Shown here: piece by piece, positions 23,026 to 35,297 of the stretch
Position numbering within the stretch: position 1 is the first letter of the stretch
Layout: each line of letters starts with the position of its first letter
Assembly (NCBI GenBank): GCA_002917075.1
Contig: NTMA01000017.1
Span: forward strand, 68,589 to 132,588
DNA length: 64,000 nt
DNA from: Hawksworthiomyces lignivorus
Lineage: Eukaryota > Ascomycota > Sordariomycetes > Ophiostomatales > Ophiostomataceae
Direction: 5' to 3'
Translations under genes and position numbers: made by a program
Notes under the pieces: model-generated
Told to the model about the DNA's origin: nothing
The model's database searches: none
Seen by the model: the letters and a program-made list of their open reading frames with translations, nothing else

Positions 23026-24915
23026 ATGGACTCCAGCATGAAGCAGCCCCTTCTGGGCGACGCCAAGAGGGCGGAAGCAGGATATTCGGATGTCAAGAGC
23101 GAAAATGACTATCCGGCCTCTGAGCTGCCGGCGCCGGTCCCTCAGAATCATGGTCGCCGGTTCCGCTTCCGTGGGTTCCGCAACATCCACGATATCTATG
23201 ACTGCGAAAACCGCCGCCGCCGCCGCCGGACATTCTGTCACCACTTTGGCATACTGCTCCTGCTGGTCCTAGGTGTTGTTTATTGGATGAAGGGAGGCCT
23301 GCACGGTATCTTCTTCAACAAGGTGTGTACCCCCATAGCAGCCCATGCTGTATCGCTGTGTATCCCCAGACGAATGTCCTGTGCTGACAAGATATGAAAG
23401 GACCTGAACTTTGCTTCTCTCCCCATCTCGGGGCCTCTGGAGCTGCCCGGCGACTACTCGGGCCCGACATTCTCTTCGCCGCCGCTCACCTTCCCGCTGG
23501 TCTTTGCCAAGGACCGGTCGCTGACGGTGCGCCAAAACGTGTCCCACCACCACCACCACCCCGGCTACGAGGATGCCCCCTTGCGCTGGCGGCACGTCGA
23601 GGTCAGCGGCGACGTGGTGTCCCGGTCGGCCGAGGGCGCCGAGGGCGGGGCGCGCGAGCCGTCCGTGGACGTGGAGACGCTGTCCAACGACGAGCGCATC
23701 CACATCGACGTGGCCTTTGACAAGGCATCGCAGACGCTCAACGTGACGGTGCACGACCGGATCCTGGTGGACGACGGCAAGGACGAGGACCCGCGCCACA
23801 TTCTGCGCCTGGCCGTGCGCGTGACCGTGTGGGTGCCGACGCCGCTGGGCGCCGACGCCGCCGAGCTGCGCCGCCTCGACGTGGCCGCCGTGCACCTGGG
23901 CGTGCAGCTGGTGGACGACGTGCGGCTGGTGGCGGCCGACGCGGTGGCGCTGGGCACGGTCGTGGGCGACGTGCGGGCGGCGCGGTCGCTGGACGGCGCC
24001 GTGGTAGATGGAGAAACCGCTGCCGGCAATGCCTTCTGGTCCCGCCACTGCCACAGCACCGCTGCCGTGGACACCGCCCGCGCCGCCTACCGCCTGGAGG
24101 CGCCCACCATCGCCGTACGCGCCATCGCGGGCGAGGTCGCGGGGCCCTGGGCGCTGCTGGCCCAGCTGGTCGTGCGCACCGTGTCGGGCGACATCGACGT
24201 GGCCGTGCTGCCGCTGCCGGTGGCGCCGGGCGCCGTGCGGGCCGCGCGTGCCACCCGCGCGCATGCCGCAGGCGACGAGGAGGACGTCGACGACGACGAC
24301 GCCGCCCACCTGATCCTCGCGTCCGTGTCGGGCGACATTGGCTTCCGCGAGGTCTATCCGGCAGGACAGGAATCCGCTGCTCCGCTGCCCCCGCACACGC
24401 TGCGCGTCGAGACCAAGTCGGGCGACGTCCACGGGTCCGGCTCGTTTGCCGGCTCCGGCCACGTCGGCGCCGTCTCGGGCGACATCAGCGTCGCCCTGCG
24501 GCCCGTCCGCCTCCCCGCCAGCGACGACGCCGACGGCTTCGCCACGCTGGCCACCAGCTCCGTCAACGGCGACACCAAGCTGGTCCTCCTGCCCGAGCAA
24601 GGCGCAGACGACGGCGCCAGCGCGCCCCTCGACTTTGTGCGCGCCTCCCACCGCGCCGTCTCCGGCGACATCCACCTGCGCTACCCGGCCGCCTGGGTCG
24701 GCGACATCCACCTGCGCACCACCACCGGCGGCGAGCTCGCCGTCTCCGGCAAGGGCGTCACCGTCGTCCCCGACGACCGCCCCCGCTGGCCCCCGCGCTT
24801 CGGCCGCAAGCTCGAGGCCGTCAAGGGCACCTCCTACGGCGGCCAGCACGACCCGCTGTCCTCCGTCACCGTCGACACCGTCAGCGGCGACGTCGTCCTG
24901 GCGTTCCCCGAGTAG
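23026..24915 (+). CDS. DUF4097-type membrane-anchored fungal protein
   Basis: Model join(23026..23322,23401..24915), 603 aa, with a GTGTGT donor, a GAAAG acceptor and phase 0. The first ~75 residues are hydrophilic and basic at the end (ENRRRRRRTF). One membrane helix follows (about 77-93, FGILLLLVLGVVYWM), giving a likely type II single-pass topology with the bulk outside the cytosol. The large C-terminal part consists of beta-strand repeats built on a V-S/N-G-D motif (EVSGDVVS, TVSGDIDV, SVSGDIGF, AVSGDISV, AVSGDIHL, TVSGDVVL), as in the DUF4097/adhesin-like right-handed beta-helix family. The function of this family in fungi is unknown. Same strand as SAL1, with 1.75 kb between them. Convergent with the MFS gene. 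Confidence 0.85.
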
Positions 24916-25372
24916 TCTGGTGTTTGGAGACGGGGAGTGGCTGGTGCAGAGCAAGAAAAGGTGGAGGGCGAGAAAGATACAAATGAGTGACGGGTTGAGC
25001 TGCATTCTTTACACAGTTGGATTTTTACTTTGACGTGCAGGAAGAGGAGGAGCAGAAGAAAAAAAAGATTGACGAAGCATTATGCTGATAAACTCAGCCT
25101 CTTTGAAGAAAGAGAAGCTGTAACGAATAGTCTATATGCATTTTAGGTCCTGATCTCTATTAACCCTTGTATAATAATGAATGAAAAAAGAAATAAAAAA
25201 AAAGAAATAGAAAAATACATGATATAAAACCGCTTTACAAAGGAGAATGATAGTGAGGAGAGCAGAAATTAGAGAAAAATTAGAAAAAGAAGAGTGATTT
25301 ACAAAAGGAAACAGAGTAGGAATAGCAGTGAGTCAGCCCGCTTTGGCCGCCGTGTGTGCGCATAAGACTGGA
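24916..25372. other. Convergent 3' intergenic region
   Basis: 457 bp between two convergent genes. It is A-rich (about 25180-25310) with several AATAAA-like elements usable as polyadenylation signals on either strand. No gene. Confidence 0.5.
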
Positions 25373-26887
25373 CTAGACGCGTCCGAACAGTCCGTTCGGC
25401 GTTCCTAGCTTAGCTGCGAAGGCCAGCGCGCTGCCCACCAGGCACATGACGCCGCTGAAGATGGACGTCTGTAGGAAGCCGCCGGAGTGGTGCAGCAGCT
25501 GGCCGTTGATGGGCGGGCCGACCAGCACGGCGATGGATCCCACGCCCATGCCCATGCCCATGTAGCTGCCCAGCTGGCGCGGGTCGGGGACGCAGATGGA
25601 CAGCGCCGCCGAGAAGCCGGATATGATGGTGCCGGACACGAACCCAAACGCCACCGCGTACACGACCAGGGCGGCCGTGCTCGTGGCCCGCGTCAGGCAC
25701 AGGATGGTGATGCCCGTCGTGAGCCCGCCGGCCGCCAGCACGTTGATGCGGCCCAGCTTGTCGGCCAGCACGCCGGGGATGATGCGGCCGAACGTGGACG
25801 CGGCGTTGAGGATCGCCAGCAGGTACGACGCCAGCGTGGGGTCGACGCCGCACGAGACGGCGTACGACGGCAAGAAGAAGAGCGGCGTGAACATGCCCAG
25901 GAAGATGAAGAACATGGAGACGGCGATCAGCACAAAGTCGAGCTGCCGGAACGCCGCCCAGATGAAGAACTGCGTCGTGCGCGGCGGCAGCCGCGGCCGC
26001 ACCGTCACGCACGCCACGCCCAGCACCGCCAGCATCACGAACCCGATGATCCGCACCGACCAGCCGAACCCCAGCCGCGGTGCCACGCTCGGGTCGTTGA
26101 GCATCCGGCTCAGCGCCAGCGGGAACACCACTCCGCCCACCGACGACCCGGCTATCGCCACGCCCAGCGCCGCCCCCCGCTTCTTGTCAAAGAACTGCGC
26201 CACCGCCGCGATGCCCGGAAACTGGATCGCGCCCGTGGCCACGCCCATCAGGATGCCCTGCGCCAGGATGAACTGGTAGTATTCCTTGCAGAGGCTGATC
26301 ATCATGACCGCAAAGATGCATGCGATGGTGGCCGGCTGGATCAGCTGTGCAAAGAAAAGGAGACAGTGTCAATTTCATTTGTCTTATTGAACTTGTTTCT
26401 GTCCCTTCTTGTCTCCTAGAGAGAGAGAGAGAGAACCGCGACGTACCTTGGTGCCATAGCGATCAAATAAGGGACCCGCGATTCCTCCTGACAAAAATTG
26501 GAAAAACGCCGTACAGCTGCCGATCCAGGCGATGGTGTCGGCGCTCTTGTCTTTCAACTGGTGCGTGAGGTAGTACTCCTGGAACACGCCAAACGAGTTG
26601 GCGAAGCCAAGCGTCGCAAACGTGATGAAGCTCGCCCCCATGGCCACAGACCAGGCACGCAGGCCGCCATCTGGAGCCGGTCCAAAATCCGGGACCGCCT
26701 TGCCGCCTGCCTCAGCGCTGCCGTCGCTGCCAGCGCTCTTCTTTCCGTCGTCTCCATTGGGTGTGCCACCGAGGTCTTTCTTCTCGGCTTCGGCCGCAAC
26801 AGTCTCGTCCGATGAGGTCTGGGCAGGATCCACATTGGAGCCATCGGCCGGCTTCGAAACATCGTCCTCCTCCGAGTGAAATGCCAT
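25373..26887 (-). CDS. MFS transporter, monocarboxylate (MCT/MCH) type
   Basis: Model complement(join(25373..26344,26447..26887)), 470 aa, with a GTACGT donor, CACAG acceptor and phase 0. About 65 hydrophilic residues are followed by the family's PDGGLRAWSVAMGASF entry to TM1, and about 12 hydrophobic segments in total. The DRYGTK loop after TM2-3 and the central FFDKKRGAALGVAIAGSSVG and PRLGFGWSVRIIGF segments are typical of fungal MCT-like carriers (Mch family). Substrate is not predictable: monocarboxylates, riboflavin or secondary metabolites are all known for relatives. It is divergent from the Zn2Cys6 gene across a 607-bp promoter with clustered CGG triplets, so that factor is a candidate regulator. 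Confidence 0.92.
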
Positions 26888-27494
26888 GTTGAAGAATGAA
26901 ACTTTGATATATAGAACCGTTGAGGGAACCACTATCGAATAATAGCCGCCGATGTCTTGAATAATTCTCTAGTGCAGACGTCGTCAAGCAAGGAAGCTCC
27001 GTTTGCAATTTAGCAGTGCCAAATTAAGAACTCTCTGAACAGCACGCCTATCTATTATATATTGGAAAAGTACCAGATTCTGTATTCAATGAATCTGAAT
27101 CAGAACAACGCCTCGCTCATTGAAAATCTCTGGCACAGCGTTGCATCCCCTTGCCTGCAGTCCCTGCTTCTCTGTGCATATATCGGCCTCGGAGTCGGCA
27201 AGTTCCATATAAGTCAAATGGGCCAATCATCTTACTCAAATTCTCGGACTCGGAGACACGGACTAATTAGTAACGCTGCTGACAGGCCTTACCGCCGAGT
27301 TTTTCTGACGTCGTTTCTAACCCTGTCCATCACTTTCTCGGCAAATTCCCGACTTTCATTTCTTAAAAAATGGAAACCTTCTCTTGAAAACCGGACGTAG
27401 ACTTTTTTCGAAAACAAAAATTCTCGGTTATTTAGAAGAGGGCCGAGTGTTTCTCTCTTCCCCGTCATTCATCTTTCCTCTTGCTCTGTGTAGG
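26888..27494. promoter_or_regulatory. Divergent promoter of MFS transporter and Zn2Cys6 factor
   Basis: The 607-bp intergenic region between two divergent genes contains CGG triplets at 27184, 27190 and 27196 (exact 6-bp spacing) and again at 27245, 27251 and 27259. CGG is the half-site of Zn2Cys6 regulators. A TATATAT-like stretch lies near 27055. Regulation of either gene by the adjacent factor is inference. Confidence 0.45.
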
Positions 27495-30400
27495 ATGACT
27501 ACTAGGGCTGTATCACTCTCAGCCTTACCCACTAACATGACCGAATCCGAGATTCGTCGGCGGAGACGGCCTGCCGTGTAAGTCATGCCACTATCCCTCT
27601 ATTATTAGGAGGTCGCCTTACACATATTGAGGTGGGCTACTTACGCAGCAATTATAGGTCCTGCACCTTGTGCCGGCGCAGGAAGATCCGATGTGATCGC
27701 GCGTCACCGTGCAGCAACTGTTTGAAGTCACGCAAGAATGTCGCATGCGTCTATGAAGAGCAGCCACCGGCAGCGCAGGTTGCCCAGCAGCAGAATGGGC
27801 GAGTCATACCGTATACAAACCGGCAAGCTGACCTGGACTCACGAGCTGTAAGTGGCACGGCCATTATTGGCCGCTCTGGCCGCACCGCCGCGGCGCCAAC
27901 CTCGCCGTCGACGGACACAACAACAGCGGTATCAGCCGCTTCCATACGCGCAGCAGCATCGAGGTCGGCTGTGGGGTCAGCGGCTTCAACTCTACCTACA
28001 TCCACCGCACCATCCCCGTTTGACCATAACACCGTCCTAGGTGTGCCGGAGTTTCAACTAGGGCCACTGCCTTCTACTCGCGAAGTGCACAAGACCTCAC
28101 TGTCCTCAAAGGATGAGGATGCCCGGTCTATGAAACGCCGCATCCGGCATCTAGAAGACCAGTTGCTCGAGGCAAGGCGGAAACAGCGCAAGTCAGGTGG
28201 CAGTTCGCATCACAGACGTCGCGGATCCTCCCGCCATCGTCGCCGTCGACACAACCACAACCACAACAGCCGTACGCTTTCTCACGATCCTTCTCAGCTT
28301 ACCTCTGGATACGAATATCTGTGTGTTGACGGTGCCTATATAGGGCATAATTCTGAAAATTTTATACCTTCGTCACGGTCACGGAGACGGTATCGATCGC
28401 GGTCTCCGCAATCGCGGTCGTCCTACTCCAGATCATCGCGGTCGAGGTCGCGGTCGCCTCGATCACGTTCACGGTCACGGTCGTCCGGTTCCTCTCGCTC
28501 GCGGTCCCGTACACGGTCTCGCTCTCGCTCAACATCGCCAATAGTGCTACGAGTGATACCCTCTGAGCACAGCGTTCCGGATCCACCGATGATCAGCTGG
28601 TCCGAGGACCCAGCCGTGAAGATTGCCGGCGACTTCTTCGTATCTACTCAGAACCACAACCATAGAGTGCAGAAGCACCACATGCAGATGACAAGCCGTA
28701 GTGTGATGCACAAGACACGACTATTTGGACAGAGCCATTGGATCAATAGCATTGTTGGGGTAGGTTTTTTTTCTTTTACAATCTCCCTCGCCTTCTCTTT
28801 GCTAAGTGCTCTCCTCGGTGACTTTGCAGTTCCGCGACATTTTTGAGATGGTCGACCCAATTATCGCTGAGAACACCACGGCCAAGGTGTTTGTCGACAT
28901 GCAGCGGCTAAAGCACTTGGGCCGCGTCATCAAGGCACAGCGTGTCGGCTGTCTGTGGCCGCCGCCGCTGCCGCCTCGCCGCCACGACCTGCCGTCCCGC
29001 GCAGTGGCTAACGAGCTGATTGCTTGCTATGTGCGCAGCACCGAGAGCGTGCACCGGATCCTGCACCTGCCGGCGTTCTACCGAGACTTTGAGGCGCTGT
29101 GGGAGCAGGCGCCGCAGACGGCGGCACAACAGCCGCCGAGGACTGGCGGATGCGGCCCGTCAGCCATGACGACACCGGCGGCGGCCTTTCTGGTCCAGCT
29201 CAAGCTCGTGCTGGCCATTGGCAGCGCCACGCACCCGGACCACATCGCTCTGCGGCGGCGGGCGGTGCGGTGGGTGTACGAGGCGCAGGCGTGGCTGGCG
29301 GAGCCCGAGTACAAGGCGCACCTGAGCCTGCCGGTGCTGCAGATCCAGGTGCTGCTGGCGCTGGCGCGCGACAGCGCGGGCATCGGCAGCTCGCTGACGT
29401 GGATCACGACGGGCGAGCTGCTGCGCGTGGCCATCTACATGGGCCTGCACCGCGAGCCGGCGCGGCTGCCGAAGCGCATGAACCGGCTGACGGCGGAGAT
29501 GCGGCGGCGGCTGTGGAACGTGGTGCTGGAGCTCGTGGTCACGACCAGCATCGACGCGGGCGCGCCCGCGCTGCTGACGCTCGACGACTTTGACACGCGC
29601 CCGCCGGGCAACTGGGACGACGAGGCGCTGGAGGCGGCGGCAGAGGAGGACGACGGATGGCGCGACGAGGGCTGGATGCCGGCCGACGCGCCGGCCGAGG
29701 GCGACGGCAGCGGCGGTCCGCTGGCAGCGGCGGCAGCGGCAGCGGCAGAAGCAGCCAGAGGGCATGGAGGACACCATGGAGGGCACCGCCCGCGCGGGCC
29801 CGGCAGCCTGCACGACGGCGCCAGCACCCACGCCTTCACCCAGACGTCTGTGACCATTGCCCTGCGCGAGACGCTGCCCGTGCGCCTCGCGATCGCGCGG
29901 TTCCTCAACGACATGGGCCCGGCGGGGTCATACGCCGAGACGCTGCGGCTGGACCGGGAGTTCCGCGCCGCCTTCCGCACGCTGTCCGCGACGCTGCAGC
30001 GGTACAACACGAGCAGCAGCAGCAGCAATAGCAACGGCGACGGCGACGGCGGGCCCAACGTGTCGCCCTTTCTGCTGGCCACCGTCGACATGCGCATGCG
30101 CCGCTACCTGCTGGCCCTACACACGCCCTTCTTCGGCGTCGCCCTGCAGGACGCGAACACGACGGCCAACTACGCGTACTCGCGGCGCGTAGTCGTCGAC
30201 ACGGCGCTGGCGCTCTGGCACATGGCCTGTCCCGGGATGGTGGACACTAGCGTCGCTGTGTCCGAGACCGCCGCTGCGTCTGCGACTGCTGCTGCTCCCT
30301 CTACATCGTCCTCCGCGGCGCCCTCCGCCGCCGTCGACCCGGAGCTCGTGCGCCTGGCCATGGTCGGCGCCGGCGCGCTGCGGCGGCTGACCATGCAGGC

Positions 30401-31045
30401 CAGCCTGCTGGTGGCGGCCGAGATCAAGTTCCAGCTGTACGAGGACGACCGGCTGCTGCAGGGTGCGGGCGGCGGCGCGATGGGCTTGTGCCCGCCGCCG
30501 CCTTCGGGCGGCCAGCAGGTGGCCGCGCGCGCGCGCGTCCGCCCAGACCTGATGGACGTGACGGAGACCGCCACGCGCTGGAGCCTGCGCAGCATCCGCG
30601 CCGGCGAGACCAATTTCAAGTGCTACCTGCTGTGGCGGCTGATCGGCGCACAGATCGACGGCATGCGGCGTGGCATCTTCCTCGGGTCGTCGCCGCCGCC
30701 GTCGCCGGCGCCAGCACAGCCCAGTGGCGACCATCCTGCGGGCACTCCTGCGGAGGCAGACGCCAGCGCCAGCGCGCACGCCAACGGGCACACCAGCGCG
30801 GGCCTGTCGTCAGCCGAGGCCCGGGCGGCGGACCCGCGTCTGGAGCTGGCGTGGGAGCTCGTGCAGGCGGCCCGCGAGGCCGAAGTGGCATGCATGCCGA
30901 TCCTGGAGCAGATCGTGGCCGAGGGCTGGCAGGTACAGCAGCAAGAAGAACGAGAAGAGAGGGAGAGAGGAGAAGTGCCCCGACCAACCGAGGTGGCCGT
31001 TCTGGCGCGCGCATGCCGGGCGGATGACTGCCCGTGCAAGGGCCC

Positions 31046-31076
<31 letters not shown>

Positions 31077-31301
31077 GCGGATGCTCTGATGTCAAATACG
31101 GGATCGTTGCCCGCCGGACTGGTCACTTCTACCACCGCCACCGGTGCCCTGGATGCTCTGCAGATGGCCGACCTCAACGACAGCGGCGGCGGCGAGAACT
31201 GGGACTACCTGTTGACCGACCCGCAGTCGTTCAACTTTGTCAGCAGCGAGCCAATGAGCTGGCTGTTCTACAGTGAAACGCCGCAAGGCATTTTGTGGTG
31301 A
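27495..31301 (+). CDS. Zn2Cys6 transcription factor with fungal-specific TF domain and RS-rich tract
   Basis: Model join(27495..27577,27658..28759,28830..31301), 1218 aa. An in-frame ATG at 27537 with better context would give 1204 aa. The first intron (GTAAGT..TTATAG) restores the family's PAVSCTLCRRRKIRCDRASP, a C-x2-C-x6-C-x5-C-x2-C-x8-C zinc cluster. Residues about 265-323 are an RS-rich tract of SR/RS dipeptides using many synonymous codons. FRDIFEMV opens exon 3 and leads into the fungal-specific TF middle homology region (RSTESVHRILHLPAF, LRVAIYMGLHREPARL, MRRRLWNVVLEL). Ala, Gln and Pro runs occur in the C-terminal half (Gln run 31048-31077). The protein is expected to be nuclear and to bind CGG-containing sites. 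It is divergent from the MFS gene. The RS tract is unusual for this class. Confidence 0.9.
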
Positions 31302-32425
31302 AGAGTGATGGAATACTGCGGACGAGCTTCCTTCGTCTAGAAGCTAAGCAGACGAGCGAAGCACAGCCTGTATTTTTACCATTATCTTGTTAAAGAGCTG
31401 GCTCGTGTAAGCTGGTGATCGTAATATAGAGTTATGCCAGCAGGAAGTATGAGTAGATTATGATCGTTGATACCATGACACAGCAATGTCACCTAGATTT
31501 AACGTAACATGCTAAGCATTCTGATGAGCACGCTCTATGGACTGCGCTGCAACACACCGAGAAGTTTGCGATGCGGCGATCTGAGACTACAGCGGGATTG
31601 GTCTTCCAAGTGCGAGAGTCGCCCTGCATTGTATTATTCTTATTTCCCGATCATTAAAAGCCCGTATCTGATTTCTGGCAATCGTACTCTTGTCACGATA
31701 AAGGCCCAACAAACATAGACCTGATCGAAACTTGGGTATTGGATACTGTAAGGCTGGGAGATCCCCGTAATGTCGCCCAGTGTTTGGGTCGATGTGCGAT
31801 CTGTCTACCCAAAGGGTCTTAGGACATCAACTGCGCTGACAGGGGTCTGAGACAAACTGGCGGCTGTCGCTGCAGAAGACCTGGGTCTCTCCACTAGGAC
31901 GCCTCCATTACAGCCACAACCAGGACCCGTATTGGGGGGGACAGCAGCGGCAAAAAGCCTCTTGAGTAGGATCCTACCCGCGCAGTAACGCAATTTCGTT
32001 GGCTGGGCTGGAGTTCGTGAACGGACCCATCATGCAGGCATAAGGTGGATAGGGCTAAACTTAGCAGCCAACAGCAAAAGCTGGCACTGCAGTACTCCGT
32101 ACTCCGTTCCTGTCATTTTAGCCAGCGGTATGAATCCTTCGCAGTCTGGTCTCTCTACGATGGGTCTCGCAGTGTGGCCTGCTATTGAGGCTGGGGGCCA
32201 TAGCTGCCTTTTCGCTGGATCCTCCTGGTCTGACACCCTTTGGTAAACCAGGGCCACTTTTGTAGCCTCTTCGCTACTACCGTGCTGACATCTGAATAAA
32301 TAAGCAATGCGAGTATTTCTACGGCTGGTCCCCATGTCTTGGACTATGTCATCGAAACCTCTGCTCGGGTCCTTGCTTCTCTGCTTCCCTCAACCAATGA
32401 CAAGAAAACTAAAAACTATCTAGCC
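31302..32425. other. Gene-free interval, 1.1 kb
   Basis: No recognisable ORF, RNA gene or repeat. A short minus-strand open frame at 32030-32335 lacks any known domain. The right end is the probable promoter of the DUF3176 gene. Confidence 0.45.
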
Positions 32426-34532
32426 ATGGAGACTCACGGCCAAGCAGCGTACGACGATGGGAGTCAGCAGATGGCGGTCCCTCTGGTCGCTGTCAATTAC
32501 CCGGCTCCAAAATATGAGCCATACTACTCAGTTTCTGAAATCCGGAGGCGTCGCGGCTGTTGGCAGTGGGTGATGGACATCCGCCGGCGAGCGAAGGCCG
32601 GATGGAGCCTGGAGATTGCCAGCCTCGGGCTCAGCACCATTGCCTTTGTCGCTCTGCTGATCATCCTGGGCAGGAGCAATGGCAAGCCCCTGGACCAGTG
32701 GACCGTCTTCTTCTCGCTCAACACCATCGTCTCGATCCTGTCGACGGTCATGAAGGCGCCGCTGGCCTCTGCCGTGGGCGCGTACCTGGGCCAGTGGAAG
32801 TGGGTCTGGTTCAAGAAGCGGCCGGGGTCCATCGCGCGCTTTGTGGATTTTGACGACGCCAGCCGCGGCCCGCTGGGCTGCTTCCCGCTGCTGTACAGGC
32901 TGCGGTCATGGTATGTGCCCCCGCGCCGTGCACCGGCGGCTATATATGCTTTAGGGGCTGAAAGTAGACTGAATGGATGATGAATACTCATGCGCGAAAT
33001 CTAGGCACTGGGCATCTGTCGGGGCATGGGTGACCATCCTGCTCATCGGCGTTGACCCGTTCATGCAGGCGCTGATCAACTACCCTGGCCGGCTCGACAC
33101 GATCGACTCGTCGGCGAACTCGGGATCCCTCATCTACCGCTCCTTGCGGTTCGATATCGGCACGTGGATCGCCGACGACGCCATCGGGATCGATTACCAC
33201 GGGCAGCAGGCATCAACCGGGTACACGATGTTCCCGGACATTGGCATGACGGCGTCCATTGTGATCGGCTTCGTCAACTCGTCCATGTCGGCGGCGGATG
33301 CGCCCCAGCCGCCGTCCCTGGCGTGCCCCTCGGGCAACTGCACGTGGCCGCTGTTCTCGACGCTTGAGGTGTGTTCGGCGTGCGCGGACGTCTCGTCCCA
33401 GATCAAGCTCACCAGCGAGACTGGGGTGCCCGCCATCTGCGACCAGGAGCCGACGATTATGCAGGCGGTGTACACCAACTTCACGATACCGTACGGCGAC
33501 AAGAGCACGCCGCAGACGCAGGTGGTGGTGCAGGGCTACAACGGGCTGCAGAACAAGAGCCTGGGCGACTGCGCCAAGGTGCGGTCGACGACGCGGCAGG
33601 TGGGGCTGGGCATCGTGATGCAGCCGAACGAGACGTACAGCTTCCGCGACTGGGACACGCTGCTGGCGGCGTTTGTGGTGATGCGGCCGGAGGACGACTA
33701 CTACGCCGACAAGGTGCCGTTTGAGAAGGCGAAAGTGACGGCGCTCGAGTGCGGGCTGCGGCTGTGCGCGCGCGTGTACAACAGCAGCACGACGAGCGGG
33801 GTGCTGGCGGAGGCGGCGGCGGCGGGCGGGGAGTTTGGGCGGGCGGCGGACTCGTTCCAGCTGACGGGTGCCACGGCGCTGTCGATGCAGAGCGACATCG
33901 ACCGGGACTTTGGCACGTCGCTGACGCTGACGGGCTACGGCGTGTTCGACCGCACGGACCTGCAGCTGGCGCTGCCGGCCAACGCGAGCGCGCTGTTCCC
34001 GGCGGACGCGCACCCGCAGCTGCAGCGCGCGCTCAACGTGTCGCAAAAGGCCATCGAGACGACCATGGCGACGCTGCGCGACGCCACGACGCTGCGCTAC
34101 ATGGCGGCGGGGCTGGCCACGTCCAACGACATGGCGGCCACGTTTGGCGTGGCCGCGCGCACCATGACCAACCGCATGCGCGACCTGGACCCGGCGCCGC
34201 TCGCCGGCGCCGTGCAGCAGTGGACCGTGCACATCAGCGTGCGCTGGCCGTTTCTGGCGCTGCCGGCGCTGATGCTGGCGGCCGCCGTCGTCTTCGCCGC
34301 CGCCACCGGCTGGGACTCGCGTCGCCTGCAGCTGGCCGCCCTCAAGAACAACCTGCTCGAGGTGCTCGTGCACGGGCCCGATGCCGACACGCGCGCCTGG
34401 CTGCGCGAGCAGCCCGACCGCGAGACCGCCGCCGAGACCGCCGCCGTGCGCCTGCAGGGCGACACCAAGGACGGCCTGGAGCTGCGCCCGGCCCTCGGCG
34501 ACAGCGATTCCCTCCAGGCTGCCTCCATATGA
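32426..34532 (+). CDS. DUF3176 multi-pass membrane protein
   Basis: Model join(32426..32910,33005..34532), 670 aa, with a GTATGT donor, TCTAG acceptor and splice at LRSW|HWASVGAWVTIL. DUF3176 proteins are fungus-specific, of unknown function and often multi-copy. Signatures are an N-terminal EIASLGLSTIAFVALLIIL helix, the PLDQW..FFSLNTIVSILSTVMKAPLA segment, the GQWKWVWFKKRP loop, RGPLGCFPLL, and a third helix ending at LLIGVDPFMQALI. A long extracytosolic domain follows with paired cysteines (CPSGNCTWP, EVCSACADVS) and N-glycosylation sequons. A final helix near residue 580 (WPFLALPALMLAAAVVF) precedes a short cytosolic tail. The ATG at 32426 is the first in frame. A long antisense frame opposite this gene is a shadow. 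Confidence 0.88.
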
Positions 34533-35297
34533 AGACCGGTCGTTGCTTCTGAAATTCAGCAAACACCGAAGAAGCGCAGACGCTGACAGCAGCCGACTGC
34601 GCCGCTGCACGCGCAGAGCCGTGCAGCACTCTCGCAGCAGGGCGATCTCGCCGCAGCAAAAAAAATGGACTGCGAGCAAGAACGTGCGGCGCTGTTTGGG
34701 ACAGCAGCCGGCCTCGGCCGAAGGATGCTCGAGGAGGCTCGAGAAGCAGGAAAGGCTGCGTAGTCCAGGTTTCAGAGGACCTGTACTAGACAAAACTCTG
34801 ATAAGACGAGCAGATGGAGGCCGTGGAAGTGGATAAGACGGACAAGAGACACCAAAACGGCAAGGAACAGATACAAAATTAGAAGATTTAATCAAATACC
34901 CTGTAAGACAAAATGCATAGAGACCATCACATTGAAACCATATCTAGACTCACTTCGTGACATCGAGGCACGCAGAAGATTTATTGTAATCTTTTCCAAC
35001 AATGGATCGTTTTATCAAAGCTATTTCTTGCATCTTTCGTATTGAGCTTTCGAAACCAATAGCAGGGAAGCGAAGCTTAAGAGACAAATCAGATAAAGGC
35101 TGCGGCTTGGAGGAGCCCGCTGCGCTCAGCCTCATGAATCCGCCCAACCAAAAGCATACTTAAAAAGGGCCGGGACCCCGTATCTCAGAGTCAATCCCAT
35201 GTCAGCTCTAGACAAATCACAGAGATAGCGTTTCGATGTCGTGAGCAGCAGCAATAGAGTTGATTGATGAATTAAGAAAAAAGTCATAAGCCGCTGA
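34533..35297. other. Gene-free interval
   Basis: 765 bp. The left part is the DUF3176 3' region. No LTR-like direct repeat, primer-binding site or polypurine tract was found next to the Gag-like gene that starts at 35298, though short or diverged ones would escape the eye. Confidence 0.4.

Noticed and set aside
33213..34895. 560-codon minus-strand open frame opposite the DUF3176 gene
   Set aside because: It is Arg/Ala/His-rich, has no domain, and mirrors GC-rich codons of the real gene. It is an antisense shadow.
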